Of a stretch of 6,017 nucleotides of DNA, positions 1 through 5,475 are shown piece after piece (within the stretch, counting starts at the first letter, position 1; each line of letters opens with the position of its first letter). The translations under genes and the position numbers were made by a program. Under the pieces are notes generated by a model. The model searched no databases, was not told the origin of the DNA, and was given only the letters and a program-made list of their open reading frames with translations. This stretch comes from Thermoanaerobacterium sp. (GTDB lineage Bacteria; Bacillota; Thermoanaerobacteria; Thermoanaerobacterales; Thermoanaerobacteraceae), in contig JASBVU010000127.1 in NCBI GenBank assembly GCA_029960905.1, forward strand, positions 1-6,017. Reading direction: 5' to 3'.

Positions 1-591
1 CGGCATTTTTTCTGACCTTAAAGCTATATTCTCACCATGAAAAGCGGATACGGGTATATATTTTTGTGGAAAGACATTAATGCTTTTTAAAAAGGTATCC
101 ATATCGCTTTTTACATCTAAAAATTTTTCTTCCGAATAATCTATTAAGTCCATTTTATTAACTAGAACATAAACTTTTTTTATGCCCAGCAATGAAAGGA
201 TGTATCCATGCCTTTTTGACTGTTCTCTTACACCTTCATTGGCGTCAATAACAAGTAACGCAGCTTCTGCATTAGCTGCACCAGATATCATATTTTTTAA
301 AAATTCTAAATGTCCCGGTGCGTCTATTATTACGTAATCTCTTTTTTTTGTATGAAATTGAATTTGCGTTGTATCAATGGTTATACCTTGTTTTTGTTCC
401 TCTTCAAAAGCATCTAATAAATACGCATATTCAAATGGCTTACCAGTTTCTTTTGATATTCTTTTTACTTTTTCAATGGCTCCCTCCGGCAATGACTTTG
501 TATCGTACAAAAGCCTTCCGATAACTGTCGATTTTCCGTGATCAACATGACCTACAACTACTATTCTAAAAATTTCTTTACTCTCAACCAT
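1..591 (-). CDS. cysN: Sulfate adenylyltransferase large (GTPase) subunit CysN, N-terminal part; runs off the left edge
   Basis: CysN is the GTPase subunit of ATP sulfurylase; with CysD it couples GTP hydrolysis to making adenosine 5'-phosphosulfate (APS) from sulfate and ATP in the cytoplasm. The 197 visible residues are a translation-factor-type GTPase domain: P-loop GHVDHGKST (14-22), switch I region QGITID (68-73), DAPGH (90-94), NKMD (145-148), and a VSAFHG-like G5 loop near the edge. The beta-barrel domains expected after it, and any fused APS kinase, lie outside the window. The start is the ATG at 591-589, preceded by AAGGAGGAG (about 596-604), which overlaps the cysD stop codon, so the two genes are tightly coupled. 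The adjacent CysD identifies it as CysN rather than an EF-Tu/SelB-type factor. The CysN or CysNC form cannot be decided here. Confidence 0.93.
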   Translation of the reverse strand, partial: MVESKEIFRIVVVGHVDHGKSTVIGRLLYDTKSLPEGAIEKVKRISKETGKPFEYAYLLDAFEEEQKQGITIDTTQIQFHTKKRDYVIIDAPGHLEFLKNMISGAANAEAALLVIDANEGVREQSKRHGYILSLLGIKKVYVLVNKMDLIDYSEEKFLDVKSDMDTFLKSINVFPQKYIPVSAFHGENIALRSEKMP

Positions 592-603
592 TTTTCTCCT
601 CCT

Positions 604-1404
604 TTACATATAGCCATCTTTCCTCAGTTTTTGCATAGCATATGCGTCTTCTTTGTCCTGTGCTCTGCCAGCACGTTCATTTATATTTGTGTGTTTTAAT
701 TCCTCTATAATTTCATCAACTGTTGAAGCATTTGAATCTATTTGTCCTGTACATTGTGCGCATCCAAGACTTCTATATCTTTTACCATTCTTTGCAAAAT
801 ACAAATCCACAACCGGTATATTTTCCCTCTTTATATATTCCCAAATATCTAATTCAGTCCAGTTTAATATAGGATGTACCCTAATATGATTACCTTTTGG
901 AAAATCTGTCTTAAACTGATCCCAAAGCTCTGGAGGCTGGTTTGTGTAATTCCACTCAGACTCTTTATTTCGTTCACTAAAAATCCTTTCTTTTGATCTT
1001 GAACCTTCTTCATCCCTTCTTACACCTACAATCAATCCTTCAAATTTATACTTATCTATCACATGCTGCAATGCATCTGTTTTTAGTGCCTTACAGCAAA
1101 CTAATCTGCCTTTTTCTGGACCCATGCCATTATTTATAGCATCCCAGTTTGTATAAACGATAAGATCGAGATTATATTCCTTTGCAATCTTATCTCTAAA
1201 TCTTATCATTTCGGGTATCTTATACGTCGTATCTATATGAATAAAAGGAAACGGGCAATGTCCAAAAAAAGCTTTTTTAGCAAGCCATAACATTACTGTA
1301 GAATCTTTCCCAATCGACCACAGCATACCGAGTTTGCCAAAGCTTTTATAAGCTTCTCTTAATATGTATATACTTTGAGCTTCCAACATATCTAATCGAT
1401 CCAT
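604..1404 (-). CDS. cysD: Sulfate adenylyltransferase small subunit CysD (PP-loop ATP pyrophosphatase family)
   Basis: CysD is the catalytic subunit of heterodimeric ATP sulfurylase (ATP + sulfate to APS + pyrophosphate), working with CysN encoded 12 bp downstream. The 266-residue protein has the PP-loop SIGKDST (30-36), the PFPFIHIDT segment (51-59), the family block [17 protein letters not shown] (127-143), [12 protein letters not shown] (177-188) and the C-terminal [21 protein letters not shown] block. It is about 35 residues shorter than E. coli CysD (302 aa); the missing stretch lies before RSLGC (211-215), where E. coli has an insertion. Paired cysteines C103-C104 and C215-x2-C218 resemble the Fe-S cysteines of APS reductases; I recall similar cysteines in other clostridial-type CysD proteins, so this is probably a clade trait. 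The ATG start has GAGGTG at about 1411-1416. A 67-bp gap with a dyad separates it from metY. Confidence 0.94.
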   Translation of the reverse strand: MDRLDMLEAQSIYILREAYKSFGKLGMLWSIGKDSTVMLWLAKKAFFGHCPFPFIHIDTTYKIPEMIRFRDKIAKEYNLDLIVYTNWDAINNGMGPEKGRLVCCKALKTDALQHVIDKYKFEGLIVGVRRDEEGSRSKERIFSERNKESEWNYTNQPPELWDQFKTDFPKGNHIRVHPILNWTELDIWEYIKRENIPVVDLYFAKNGKRYRSLGCAQCTGQIDSNASTVDEIIEELKHTNINERAGRAQDKEDAYAMQKLRKDGYM

Positions 1405-1471
1405 ATTAACACCTCACGAAATAATTAATTAATAGTAAACATATCATAATACTTATGATTTAAGTAAAAAA
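1405..1471 (-). promoter_or_regulatory. metY-cysD gap with a perfect 17-bp dyad and a possible internal promoter
   Basis: This is the longest gap inside the operon. It holds an exact inverted repeat, ATCATAA-TAC-TTATGAT as written on the plus strand (1443-1459). The stem is all but GC-free and no T-run follows on the minus strand, so a terminator is unlikely; a dimeric-regulator operator fits better. On the minus strand the right arm contains TATGAT, a 5-of-6 match to a -10 box, but I find no good -35 box at 16-18 bp. A separate start for cysDN is therefore possible but weakly supported. Confidence 0.35.
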
Positions 1472-2696
1472 TTATAGTCTATCAATAGACTGCTTAAAAT
1501 CTTCTTTTAAATCTTCTACATCTTCCAGCCCAACACATATTCTTATTAAATCGTCATATACTCCCATGAACTTTTTTTCGTCATCACTGCTTTCGGCAAA
1601 AATTGTAGATGATGGATGAATTATAAGCGTACGTGTATCACCTATATTTGTTATATTTGTTGCATACTTTAAAGAGTTAATCATTTTATAAGCTTTTTCT
1701 TTAGAACCTACACGAATTGTCAGTATCGCGCCAAATTTATCACCAAACTGTCTTTTCAATATCATGAAATGGGCTTTCTCTAAGCCCCGGATAGTTAACT
1801 GATAGTACTTTATCAAATTCCTTCAAAAAAACAGCTAATTCATAAGCATTCTCGCATAGCCTCTCCATCCTTATTCCAAGCGTCTCTAAACCCAAATTAT
1901 TAAGATATGCATTAAATGGAGACATACACGCACCAATATTTCTAAAGAGGCCTTTTCTAAGTTTTGCTAGATAAGCAAATTGCCCATATTTTTCAAACTC
2001 TTTAAGCATTGGATACTTATTAAAATCCCACTCAAATTTACCAGAATCGACTATAATTCCACCAATAGAATTTCCATGTCCATTTATAAATTTTGATGTT
2101 GAATGTATAACGATGTCTGCCCCCATTTCTATCGGTCGAATTAAATATGGAGTAGTTACAGTATTATCCACAATTAAAGGAATTTTATTTTCGTGTGCCA
2201 GAACTGAAAGACTTTTTATATCATGAACATCTAATTTAGGATTACCAATCGTTTCGATATAAATCAATTTTGTATTATTAGTTATAGATTCTTTAAAAGC
2301 TTCTACTGAATTATCTTTTGCAAATTTTACAGTAATGCCAAAGTTTTCGAAATCTTTAAATAGTTCATACGTCCCGCCAAATATTCCTGAACTAGATAGT
2401 ATTTCATCACCAGTCTTCAAGATATTTAAAAGGGCTAAAGTTATAGCAGCCATTCCTGAGGAGCATGCAACTGCCCCTATTCCGCTTTCCAGTGATGCAA
2501 TCCTTCTTTCAAAAGCTTCAATAGTTGGGTTATTTATTCTCGTATATGTAAAACCGTATTCGCTGCCTTTAAATATATTCTCCAGCTCCTCTGCTGAATG
2601 GCTAAATGATGTAGATTGATATATAGGCGTCAATGAAGCTCCAGTCTTTTCATCAGGTCCATAATTTTGATGTAATAGCTTTGTATTAAACCTCAT
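1472..2696 (-). pseudogene. metY: O-acetylhomoserine sulfhydrylase MetY, interrupted by a frameshift near codon 313
   Basis: MetY is a PLP enzyme of the Cys/Met metabolism family that makes homocysteine from O-acetylhomoserine and sulfide or, in thiocarboxylate systems, a carrier-bound sulfur. Counting from the ATG at 2696, it has YTRINNPT (51-58), SSGMAA (79-84), the PLP-ring Asp in IVDNT (D177) and the Schiff-base lysine in HSTSKFINGHG (K202). This frame runs to FHDI and then hits TGA at 1742-1740, giving 318 residues. The conserved C-terminus (RQFGDKFGAIL ... GDTRTLIIHPSSTI ... to 1472) continues in another frame from about 1756. Joined, it would be about 408 aa, close to family length. 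The start is chosen over an upstream ATG at 2738 because GGGAGG (2705-2710) sits 8 nt before it; it overlaps the TusA-like gene by 11 bp. The frameshift may be a sequencing error, a real mutation or, least likely, programmed. Both halves are otherwise intact. Confidence 0.85.
1748..1757 (-). other. Frameshift site in metY (short A run)
   Basis: On the minus strand the text reads ATT GAAAAGACAG TTT GGT. In the upstream frame it gives I-E-K-T-V-W-stop; in the downstream frame it gives AAA AGA CAG TTT GGT (K-R-Q-F-G), which resumes family sequence. The net shift is +1, equal to two lost bases or one gained. From memory, relatives read HDIAK(K/R)QFG here, so loss of two bases from a GCN-AAA-AGA stretch next to the A run is the simplest account. 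I see no classic programmed-frameshift signal such as an internal Shine-Dalgarno or rare-codon stall. Confidence 0.8.
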
Positions 2697-2943
2697 CCAA
2701 AAGGCCTCCCTTTTTAACAAATATCGTATAAGTTCCATCTCGGTTATTTATAACATTTAATATTTTATGTCCTTCATCTTTTAAGCTTGATGGTACATTC
2801 TTAATCGGCTCTCCTTCATTCATTCTTACTTCAAGGATTTGCCCATCTTCTAATTCTTCTATAGCCACCTTTGCTTTGACAAAAGTAATAGGGCATACTA
2901 CATCAGTTATATCTATAAAACTATCAGCTTTAATTTCATTCAC
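2686..2943 (-). CDS. TusA-family sulfurtransferase-like protein
   Basis: This small cytoplasmic protein of the TusA/SirA/YedF fold carries persulfide sulfur on one conserved cysteine in characterised relatives. Its 85 residues include the signature ITDVVCPITFVKAK with C17-P18, followed by an ELEDGQILEV strand-turn and a C-terminal beta strand (TYTIFVKK). The usual CPxP reads CPIT here, so the second proline is missing; I recall a CP-x-TF-V subgroup in other bacteria. The start is taken as GTG at 2943-2941 because AGGAGGT (2950-2956) lies 6 nt upstream. A GTG further out (2961) would place that ribosome site inside the gene. It follows the JAMM gene by 23 bp and overlaps metY by 11 bp, so it is firmly part of the operon. 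Its step in this pathway is not known to me: it could hand sulfur to the carrier or assist the sulfite reductase. Confidence 0.82.
   Translation of the reverse strand: MNEIKADSFIDITDVVCPITFVKAKVAIEELEDGQILEVRMNEGEPIKNVPSSLKDEGHKILNVINNRDGTYTIFVKKGGLLDEV
2705..2710 (-). promoter_or_regulatory. Ribosome-binding site deciding the metY start
   Basis: GGGAGG on the minus strand lies 8 nt before ATG 2696-2694 and within the last codons of the TusA-like gene. It supports a MetY starting MRFNTKLLHQNYG rather than 14 residues earlier, and suggests translational coupling between the two genes. Confidence 0.8.
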
Positions 2944-2949
2944 AATTAT

Positions 2950-2956
2950 ACCTCCT
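2950..2956 (-). promoter_or_regulatory. Ribosome-binding site deciding the TusA-like start
   Basis: AGGAGGT on the minus strand lies 6 nt before GTG 2943-2941. It falls inside the longer reading frame that would begin at GTG 2961, which argues for the shorter product. Confidence 0.8.
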
Positions 2957-2966
2957 ATCACATTTT

Positions 2967-3380
2967 TTAATCTTCAATCATAATTTCTTCTTCATTACTA
3001 TCCCCATGCTCAATTATGAAACTCTTTAAGACAGGGTTTTCTTTGTCCATCAGTGACAATATTAAATAGCTGAGTTTACCATCAAATGCCAGTCTTTTGT
3101 CCTCTTCTGACGGCCTTGCCGGTGATTGGGGGTGGCTATGGAAATTCCCAATAAGCGTAAGTTTGTTTTCTCTGAAATGCTTCAAAGCCTGAAATTGTTC
3201 TTTCGGATCCATTGAAAAGTGCTCAGGACTTCTATCTATATTAGTCAGTAAACGAACTTCCTTAACAAATTTATTTTCACCATCTACTATTCCTGCAAGT
3301 AAACCACATGCTTCAATAGGACTTTCTTCAATTGCATGATTTAATATTTTTTCATAGTCATTCCTTGACAATATTATCAT
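2967..3380 (-). CDS. hcyD: JAMM/MPN+ (M67 family) zinc metalloprotease acting on the sulfur carrier (HcyD/Mec+/QbsD-like)
   Basis: Proteins of this type cleave after the Gly-Gly of ubiquitin-like sulfur carriers: Mec+ frees cysteine from CysO, QbsD trims the QbsE tail, and HcyD both unmasks HcyS and frees homocysteine. The 137-residue protein has a full JAMM motif: E23 in IEACGLLAG, then H81-S-H83-P, seven residues, S91 and D94 (HSHPQSPARPSEED). It consists of the JAMM domain only, with no signal peptide or membrane segment, so it should be cytoplasmic. Its ATG overlaps the stop of the adenylyltransferase gene (ATGA, 3377-3380), and AGGAGG (3388-3393) lies 7 nt upstream. The neighbouring carrier with a Ser-Arg tail gives it an obvious substrate. 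The fold and catalytic motif are clear; the exact substrate and the symbol rest on analogy with the Wolinella cluster. Confidence 0.9.
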   Translation of the reverse strand: MIILSRNDYEKILNHAIEESPIEACGLLAGIVDGENKFVKEVRLLTNIDRSPEHFSMDPKEQFQALKHFRENKLTLIGNFHSHPQSPARPSEEDKRLAFDGKLSYLILSLMDKENPVLKSFIIEHGDSNEEEIMIED

Positions 3381-4198
3381 TTGTGATCCTCCTTAAGATC
3401 GCACTGTGGCTTCATATAATCTATCAACTCTTTTATTGAAGGATGGATACCACAAACTTGACAGCTTTTTCTCTTCGATATTTTTATCTTCCTGAATTCC
3501 ATTTTTAACGCATCAAATGTCAATAAATAGCCTGTTAAAAGTTCACCAACTCCAAGTATATATTTTAATGCTTCTGTCGCTTGAATCGTACCAATTATCC
3601 CGCCCATGACTCCAAGCACTCCTGCCTGTCTGCATGTAGGAACGGCATCCTTCGGCGGCGGATCTTGAAAAACACATCTATAACACGGTCCTTCACCTGG
3701 TACATATGTCATTGTTTGACCTTCAAATCTTATTATTCCGGCATGTGAGAAAGGCTTCTTTATAAGCACACAAGCATCATTTATTAAGAATTTTGCCGGG
3801 AAATTATCCGTACCATCTATTATAAAGTCGTAATCTTTATCATTTATGATATCAATTATGTTTTTAGAGCTTATCCATTCATGATATGTTATTACATTGA
3901 CATCAGGATTCATCTCGTTGATTGTCTCTTTACCAGATATGACTTTATCTTTGCCGATGTCCTTAGTTCTATGAATTATTTGTCTTTGAAGGTTGGATAA
4001 ATCCACCTTATCATAATCTACTAATCCTATTGTTCCAACACCTGCTGCCGCAAGGTACATCGCTGCTGGCGCTCCAAGGCCACCTGTCCCTACTATCAAA
4101 ACCTTTGAATTTAAAATTTTTTCCTGCCCCTTTGCACCAACTTCTTTTAATATAATATGACGTGAATACCTTTCTAACTGTTCATTAGAAAAATTCAT
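3377..4198 (-). CDS. hcyF: ThiF/MoeB-family adenylyltransferase activating the sulfur carrier (HcyF-like)
   Basis: This E1-like enzyme adenylates the C-terminal glycine of a ubiquitin-like sulfur carrier so that sulfide can replace AMP and form a thiocarboxylate. The 273 residues show the family order: N-terminal RYSRHIILKEVG (10-21), nucleotide-binding GTGGLGAP (37-44), LVDYDKVDLSNLQRQ (59-73), IDGTDNF with D131, and a structural zinc site of CYRC (C172, C175) and CQVC (C246, C249). C189 in PTCRQAGV matches the conserved cysteine of the ThiF/MoeB crossover region. There is no C-terminal rhodanese domain, so sulfur should come from free sulfide or another donor, which suits the sulfite reductase upstream. 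Its ATG overlaps the carrier's TGA, and its stop overlaps the protease start, so the three genes are translationally coupled. Automated naming would say thiF or moeB; no thiamine or molybdopterin genes are nearby. Confidence 0.92.
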   Translation of the reverse strand: MNFSNEQLERYSRHIILKEVGAKGQEKILNSKVLIVGTGGLGAPAAMYLAAAGVGTIGLVDYDKVDLSNLQRQIIHRTKDIGKDKVISGKETINEMNPDVNVITYHEWISSKNIIDIINDKDYDFIIDGTDNFPAKFLINDACVLIKKPFSHAGIIRFEGQTMTYVPGEGPCYRCVFQDPPPKDAVPTCRQAGVLGVMGGIIGTIQATEALKYILGVGELLTGYLLTFDALKMEFRKIKISKRKSCQVCGIHPSIKELIDYMKPQCDLKEDHK

Positions 4199-4404
4199 CT
4201 ACTTCCTCCTCCCATGTAATAAAGGAATTCAACTGTATCTCCGTCTTTTACAATTATTTTATCAAAATCATCTCTTGACAATATTTCATCGTTAAGCTGA
4301 ACCGTTACATATTCTTTCATTTTAACATTTAATACATCTAACAATTCTTTTACAGTATACTCTCTGTCAATTTTTTGATCATTGCCATTTACTTTGATAT
4401 TCAT
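4195..4404 (-). CDS. hcyS: ThiS-family ubiquitin-like sulfur carrier with a masked C-terminus (HcyS-like)
   Basis: This 69-residue beta-grasp protein is a sulfur carrier whose terminal glycine becomes a thiocarboxylate. Family features are the MNIKVNG opening strand, YTVKELLDVLNV (16-27), VTVQLNDEIL (33-42), and DGDTVEFLYYMGGG (54-67). ThiS and most relatives stop at Gly-Gly; this one ends Gly65-Gly66-Gly67-Ser68-Arg69. It therefore cannot be adenylated until the last residues are removed, as with HcyS-Ala of Wolinella and QbsE of Pseudomonas. The JAMM protease two genes on would do this. It starts at ATG 4404 with AAGGGGTG (about 4410-4417), which overlaps the stop codon of the sulfite reductase gene 11 bp upstream. 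A thiamine role is unlikely because thiG, thiH and thiC are absent and the neighbours are metY, the sulfite reductase and cysDN. Confidence 0.88.
   Translation of the reverse strand: MNIKVNGNDQKIDREYTVKELLDVLNVKMKEYVTVQLNDEILSRDDFDKIIVKDGDTVEFLYYMGGGSR
4204..4212 (-). promoter_or_regulatory. Shine-Dalgarno of the adenylyltransferase gene built from the carrier's Gly-Gly-Gly codons
   Basis: GGA GGA GGA on the minus strand encodes Gly65-67 of the carrier and also supplies AGGAGG 6 nt before ATG 4198-4196. The carrier stop and this start share the sequence ATGA. The essential glycine tail and the initiation signal of its activating enzyme are thus the same bases. Confidence 0.85.
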
Positions 4405-4415
4405 AGTTACACCCC

Positions 4416-5288
4416 TTACTTTATATTTTCATCTTCTAAAATTTCTTTTTTGAAATTTTCAAGTCCAATTCTATTAATTGTGTCATAAAGCCTTTCTTTG
4501 CTGACCCCATTGCTTTTGTAAAAATTCATTGTCTTCTCAATAATGTTTGGTATTTTTTCTACATCAACAAGGTCTGCAATATGGTACCCAAAGTTGTACT
4601 TTTTGCCAAACTTGCCGCCTACAAAAACTGCTACTCCACTTCTTTTTCTCTTCCATGCATCCATTGGGCACACCCTTATGCATGAACCGCAATAAATACA
4701 TTTATCATCGTCTCTTCTGGCTAAATTGTCTTTAATCGTAATTGCTTTCACGTCACAGACGTCTGCGCATAGTCCGCAACCTGTGCATAAATCTTCATTA
4801 AGTTCAGGCTCTACCTGCCCTTGAAATCCGATATCGTTAAATTGAGGTTTCGTACAATTATTAGGACAACCTGAAATTCCCATCTTAAATTTATGAGGGA
4901 AACCAGGTGTTGGGAAAAACTCGTCATCGAGTTTTTTTGCTAAACCTTGCGTATCAATTAATCCATATGGGCAAACAGTACCTTTGCAGGCCACAATCGG
5001 TCTTACTCTTGGTCCACAGCCAGCCATTGCAAGTCCAATTCTCTCAACTTCTTCTTTTACCTCTTGTAATTTAGAGTAATGAACCCATGGAATCTCTATC
5101 CCCAACCTTATTGTAAATGTGACATATCCCCTACCGTATTTTTCAGCAAGTTCAGATACTTTTCTCATCTGTTCAGCAGTAATATTGCCGGCGACTACTC
5201 TTATTCTTATTGAATAGTAATCTTTTTGCTTTTGTTTAATGAATCCACCATCTTTTAATGTCTTTATTAAATCATCATTGAAAATCAT
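4416..5288 (-). CDS. Compact siroheme sulfite (or nitrite) reductase with a C-terminal 2[4Fe-4S] ferredoxin domain
   Basis: It most likely reduces sulfite to sulfide with six electrons at a siroheme-[4Fe-4S] centre, supplying the sulfide that charges the carrier. From the ATG at 5288 it has 290 residues. The N-terminal half is a nitrite/sulfite reductase ferredoxin-like domain (about 20-90). The cluster/siroheme cysteines follow as C101-x4-C106 (ACKGTVCPYG) and C141-x3-C145 (SGCPNNCTK). Two ferredoxin motifs come next: C168-x2-C-x2-C-x3-C178 and C197-x2-C-x2-C-x3-C207-P. It resembles AsrC and small Dsr-like proteins and is about half the length of CysI-type enzymes; no flavoprotein partner is encoded nearby. 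The start is set by AGGAGG (5294-5299) 5 nt upstream; an in-frame ATG at 5354 lies next to the -10 box, upstream of the expected transcript start. It is the first gene of the operon. Nitrite as substrate cannot be excluded, but the neighbours favour sulfite. Confidence 0.88.
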   Translation of the reverse strand: MIFNDDLIKTLKDGGFIKQKQKDYYSIRIRVVAGNITAEQMRKVSELAEKYGRGYVTFTIRLGIEIPWVHYSKLQEVKEEVERIGLAMAGCGPRVRPIVACKGTVCPYGLIDTQGLAKKLDDEFFPTPGFPHKFKMGISGCPNNCTKPQFNDIGFQGQVEPELNEDLCTGCGLCADVCDVKAITIKDNLARRDDDKCIYCGSCIRVCPMDAWKRKRSGVAVFVGGKFGKKYNFGYHIADLVDVEKIPNIIEKTMNFYKSNGVSKERLYDTINRIGLENFKKEILEDENIK

Positions 5289-5293
5289 TTTAT

Positions 5294-5299
5294 CCTCCT
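5294..5299 (-). promoter_or_regulatory. Ribosome-binding site deciding the sulfite reductase start
   Basis: AGGAGG on the minus strand (within AAAGGAGGAT) lies 5 nt before ATG 5288-5286. Starting at ATG 5354 would place this site inside the coding sequence and the start upstream of the likely transcript start, so the shorter 290-residue product is preferred. Confidence 0.82.
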
Positions 5300-5344
5300 T
5301 TAATTCATAGTAAATAGATATGAATTTATGGATTTCTTTTTTAT

Positions 5345-5373
5345 AATTTAACACATCGTTTTATTAATGTCAA
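5345..5373 (-). promoter_or_regulatory. Sigma-A-type promoter of the sulfur-assimilation operon
   Basis: On the minus strand TTGACA (5368-5373) is a perfect -35 box, followed 17 bp later by TAAATT (5345-5350), a 4-of-6 match to the -10 box. Transcription should start near 5337-5339, leaving a leader of about 50 nt before ATG 5288. That is too short for a SAM riboswitch or T-box, so any control is more likely by a repressor or activator protein. Two copies of AACGAT (minus strand; 5389-5394 and 5355-5360), 34 bp apart, flank the -35 box, but the match is too short to call an operator. Confidence 0.7.
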
Positions 5374-5418
5374 TCTAATTTTAATTGAATCGTTAAACAC
5401 AATTTTGATGAGGTGATC

Positions 5419-5446
5419 TGTACTTCAAACAAAAAGTTGATATAAT
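5419..5446 (+). promoter_or_regulatory. Extended -10 promoter of hemB
   Basis: TGATATAAT (5438-5446) is an extended -10 element (TGnTATAAT) with a perfect TATAAT at 5441-5446. The upstream -35 region (around 5418-5424, CTGTACT) is poor, as often seen with extended -10 promoters. The transcript would start near 5453 and give a short leader before the hemB ribosome site. It diverges from the sulfur operon promoter, with about 65 bp between the two core promoters. Confidence 0.65.
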
Positions 5447-5475
5447 ATAAATAAAATAAAAAGAGAGGTGTTGTT

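Noticed and set aside
318..524. Plus-strand open frame of 68 codons
   Set aside because: It lies wholly antisense to the conserved GTPase domain of cysN and has no ribosome site; its hydrophobic look comes from reading the complement.
653..889. Plus-strand open frame of 78 codons
   Set aside because: Antisense to the conserved C-terminal part of cysD, with no recognisable protein features.
1443..1459. Transcription terminator after metY
   Set aside because: The dyad stem is nearly all A/T and is not followed by a T-run on the minus strand.
1472..1816. Separate 114-residue protein starting at ATG 1816
   Set aside because: The first 20 or so residues are an out-of-frame reading of metY; only from about 1756 does it match the family. 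It is the C-terminal piece of MetY.
2335..2619. Plus-strand open frame of 94 codons
   Set aside because: Antisense to the PLP domain of metY; a shadow of a conserved gene.
3377..4404. Thiamine thiazole synthesis (thiS-thiF)
   Set aside because: No thiG, thiH, thiO, thiC or thiE and no TPP riboswitch are in view, the carrier tail is masked, and the neighbours are sulfur-assimilation genes.
4547..4735. Plus-strand open frame of 62 codons
   Set aside because: Antisense to the ferredoxin domain of the sulfite reductase; no start signal.
5289..5340. SAM riboswitch or T-box leader ahead of the sulfur operon
   Set aside because: With the TTGACA promoter at 5368-5373 the leader is only about 50 nt and shows no terminator hairpin or T-box sequence.
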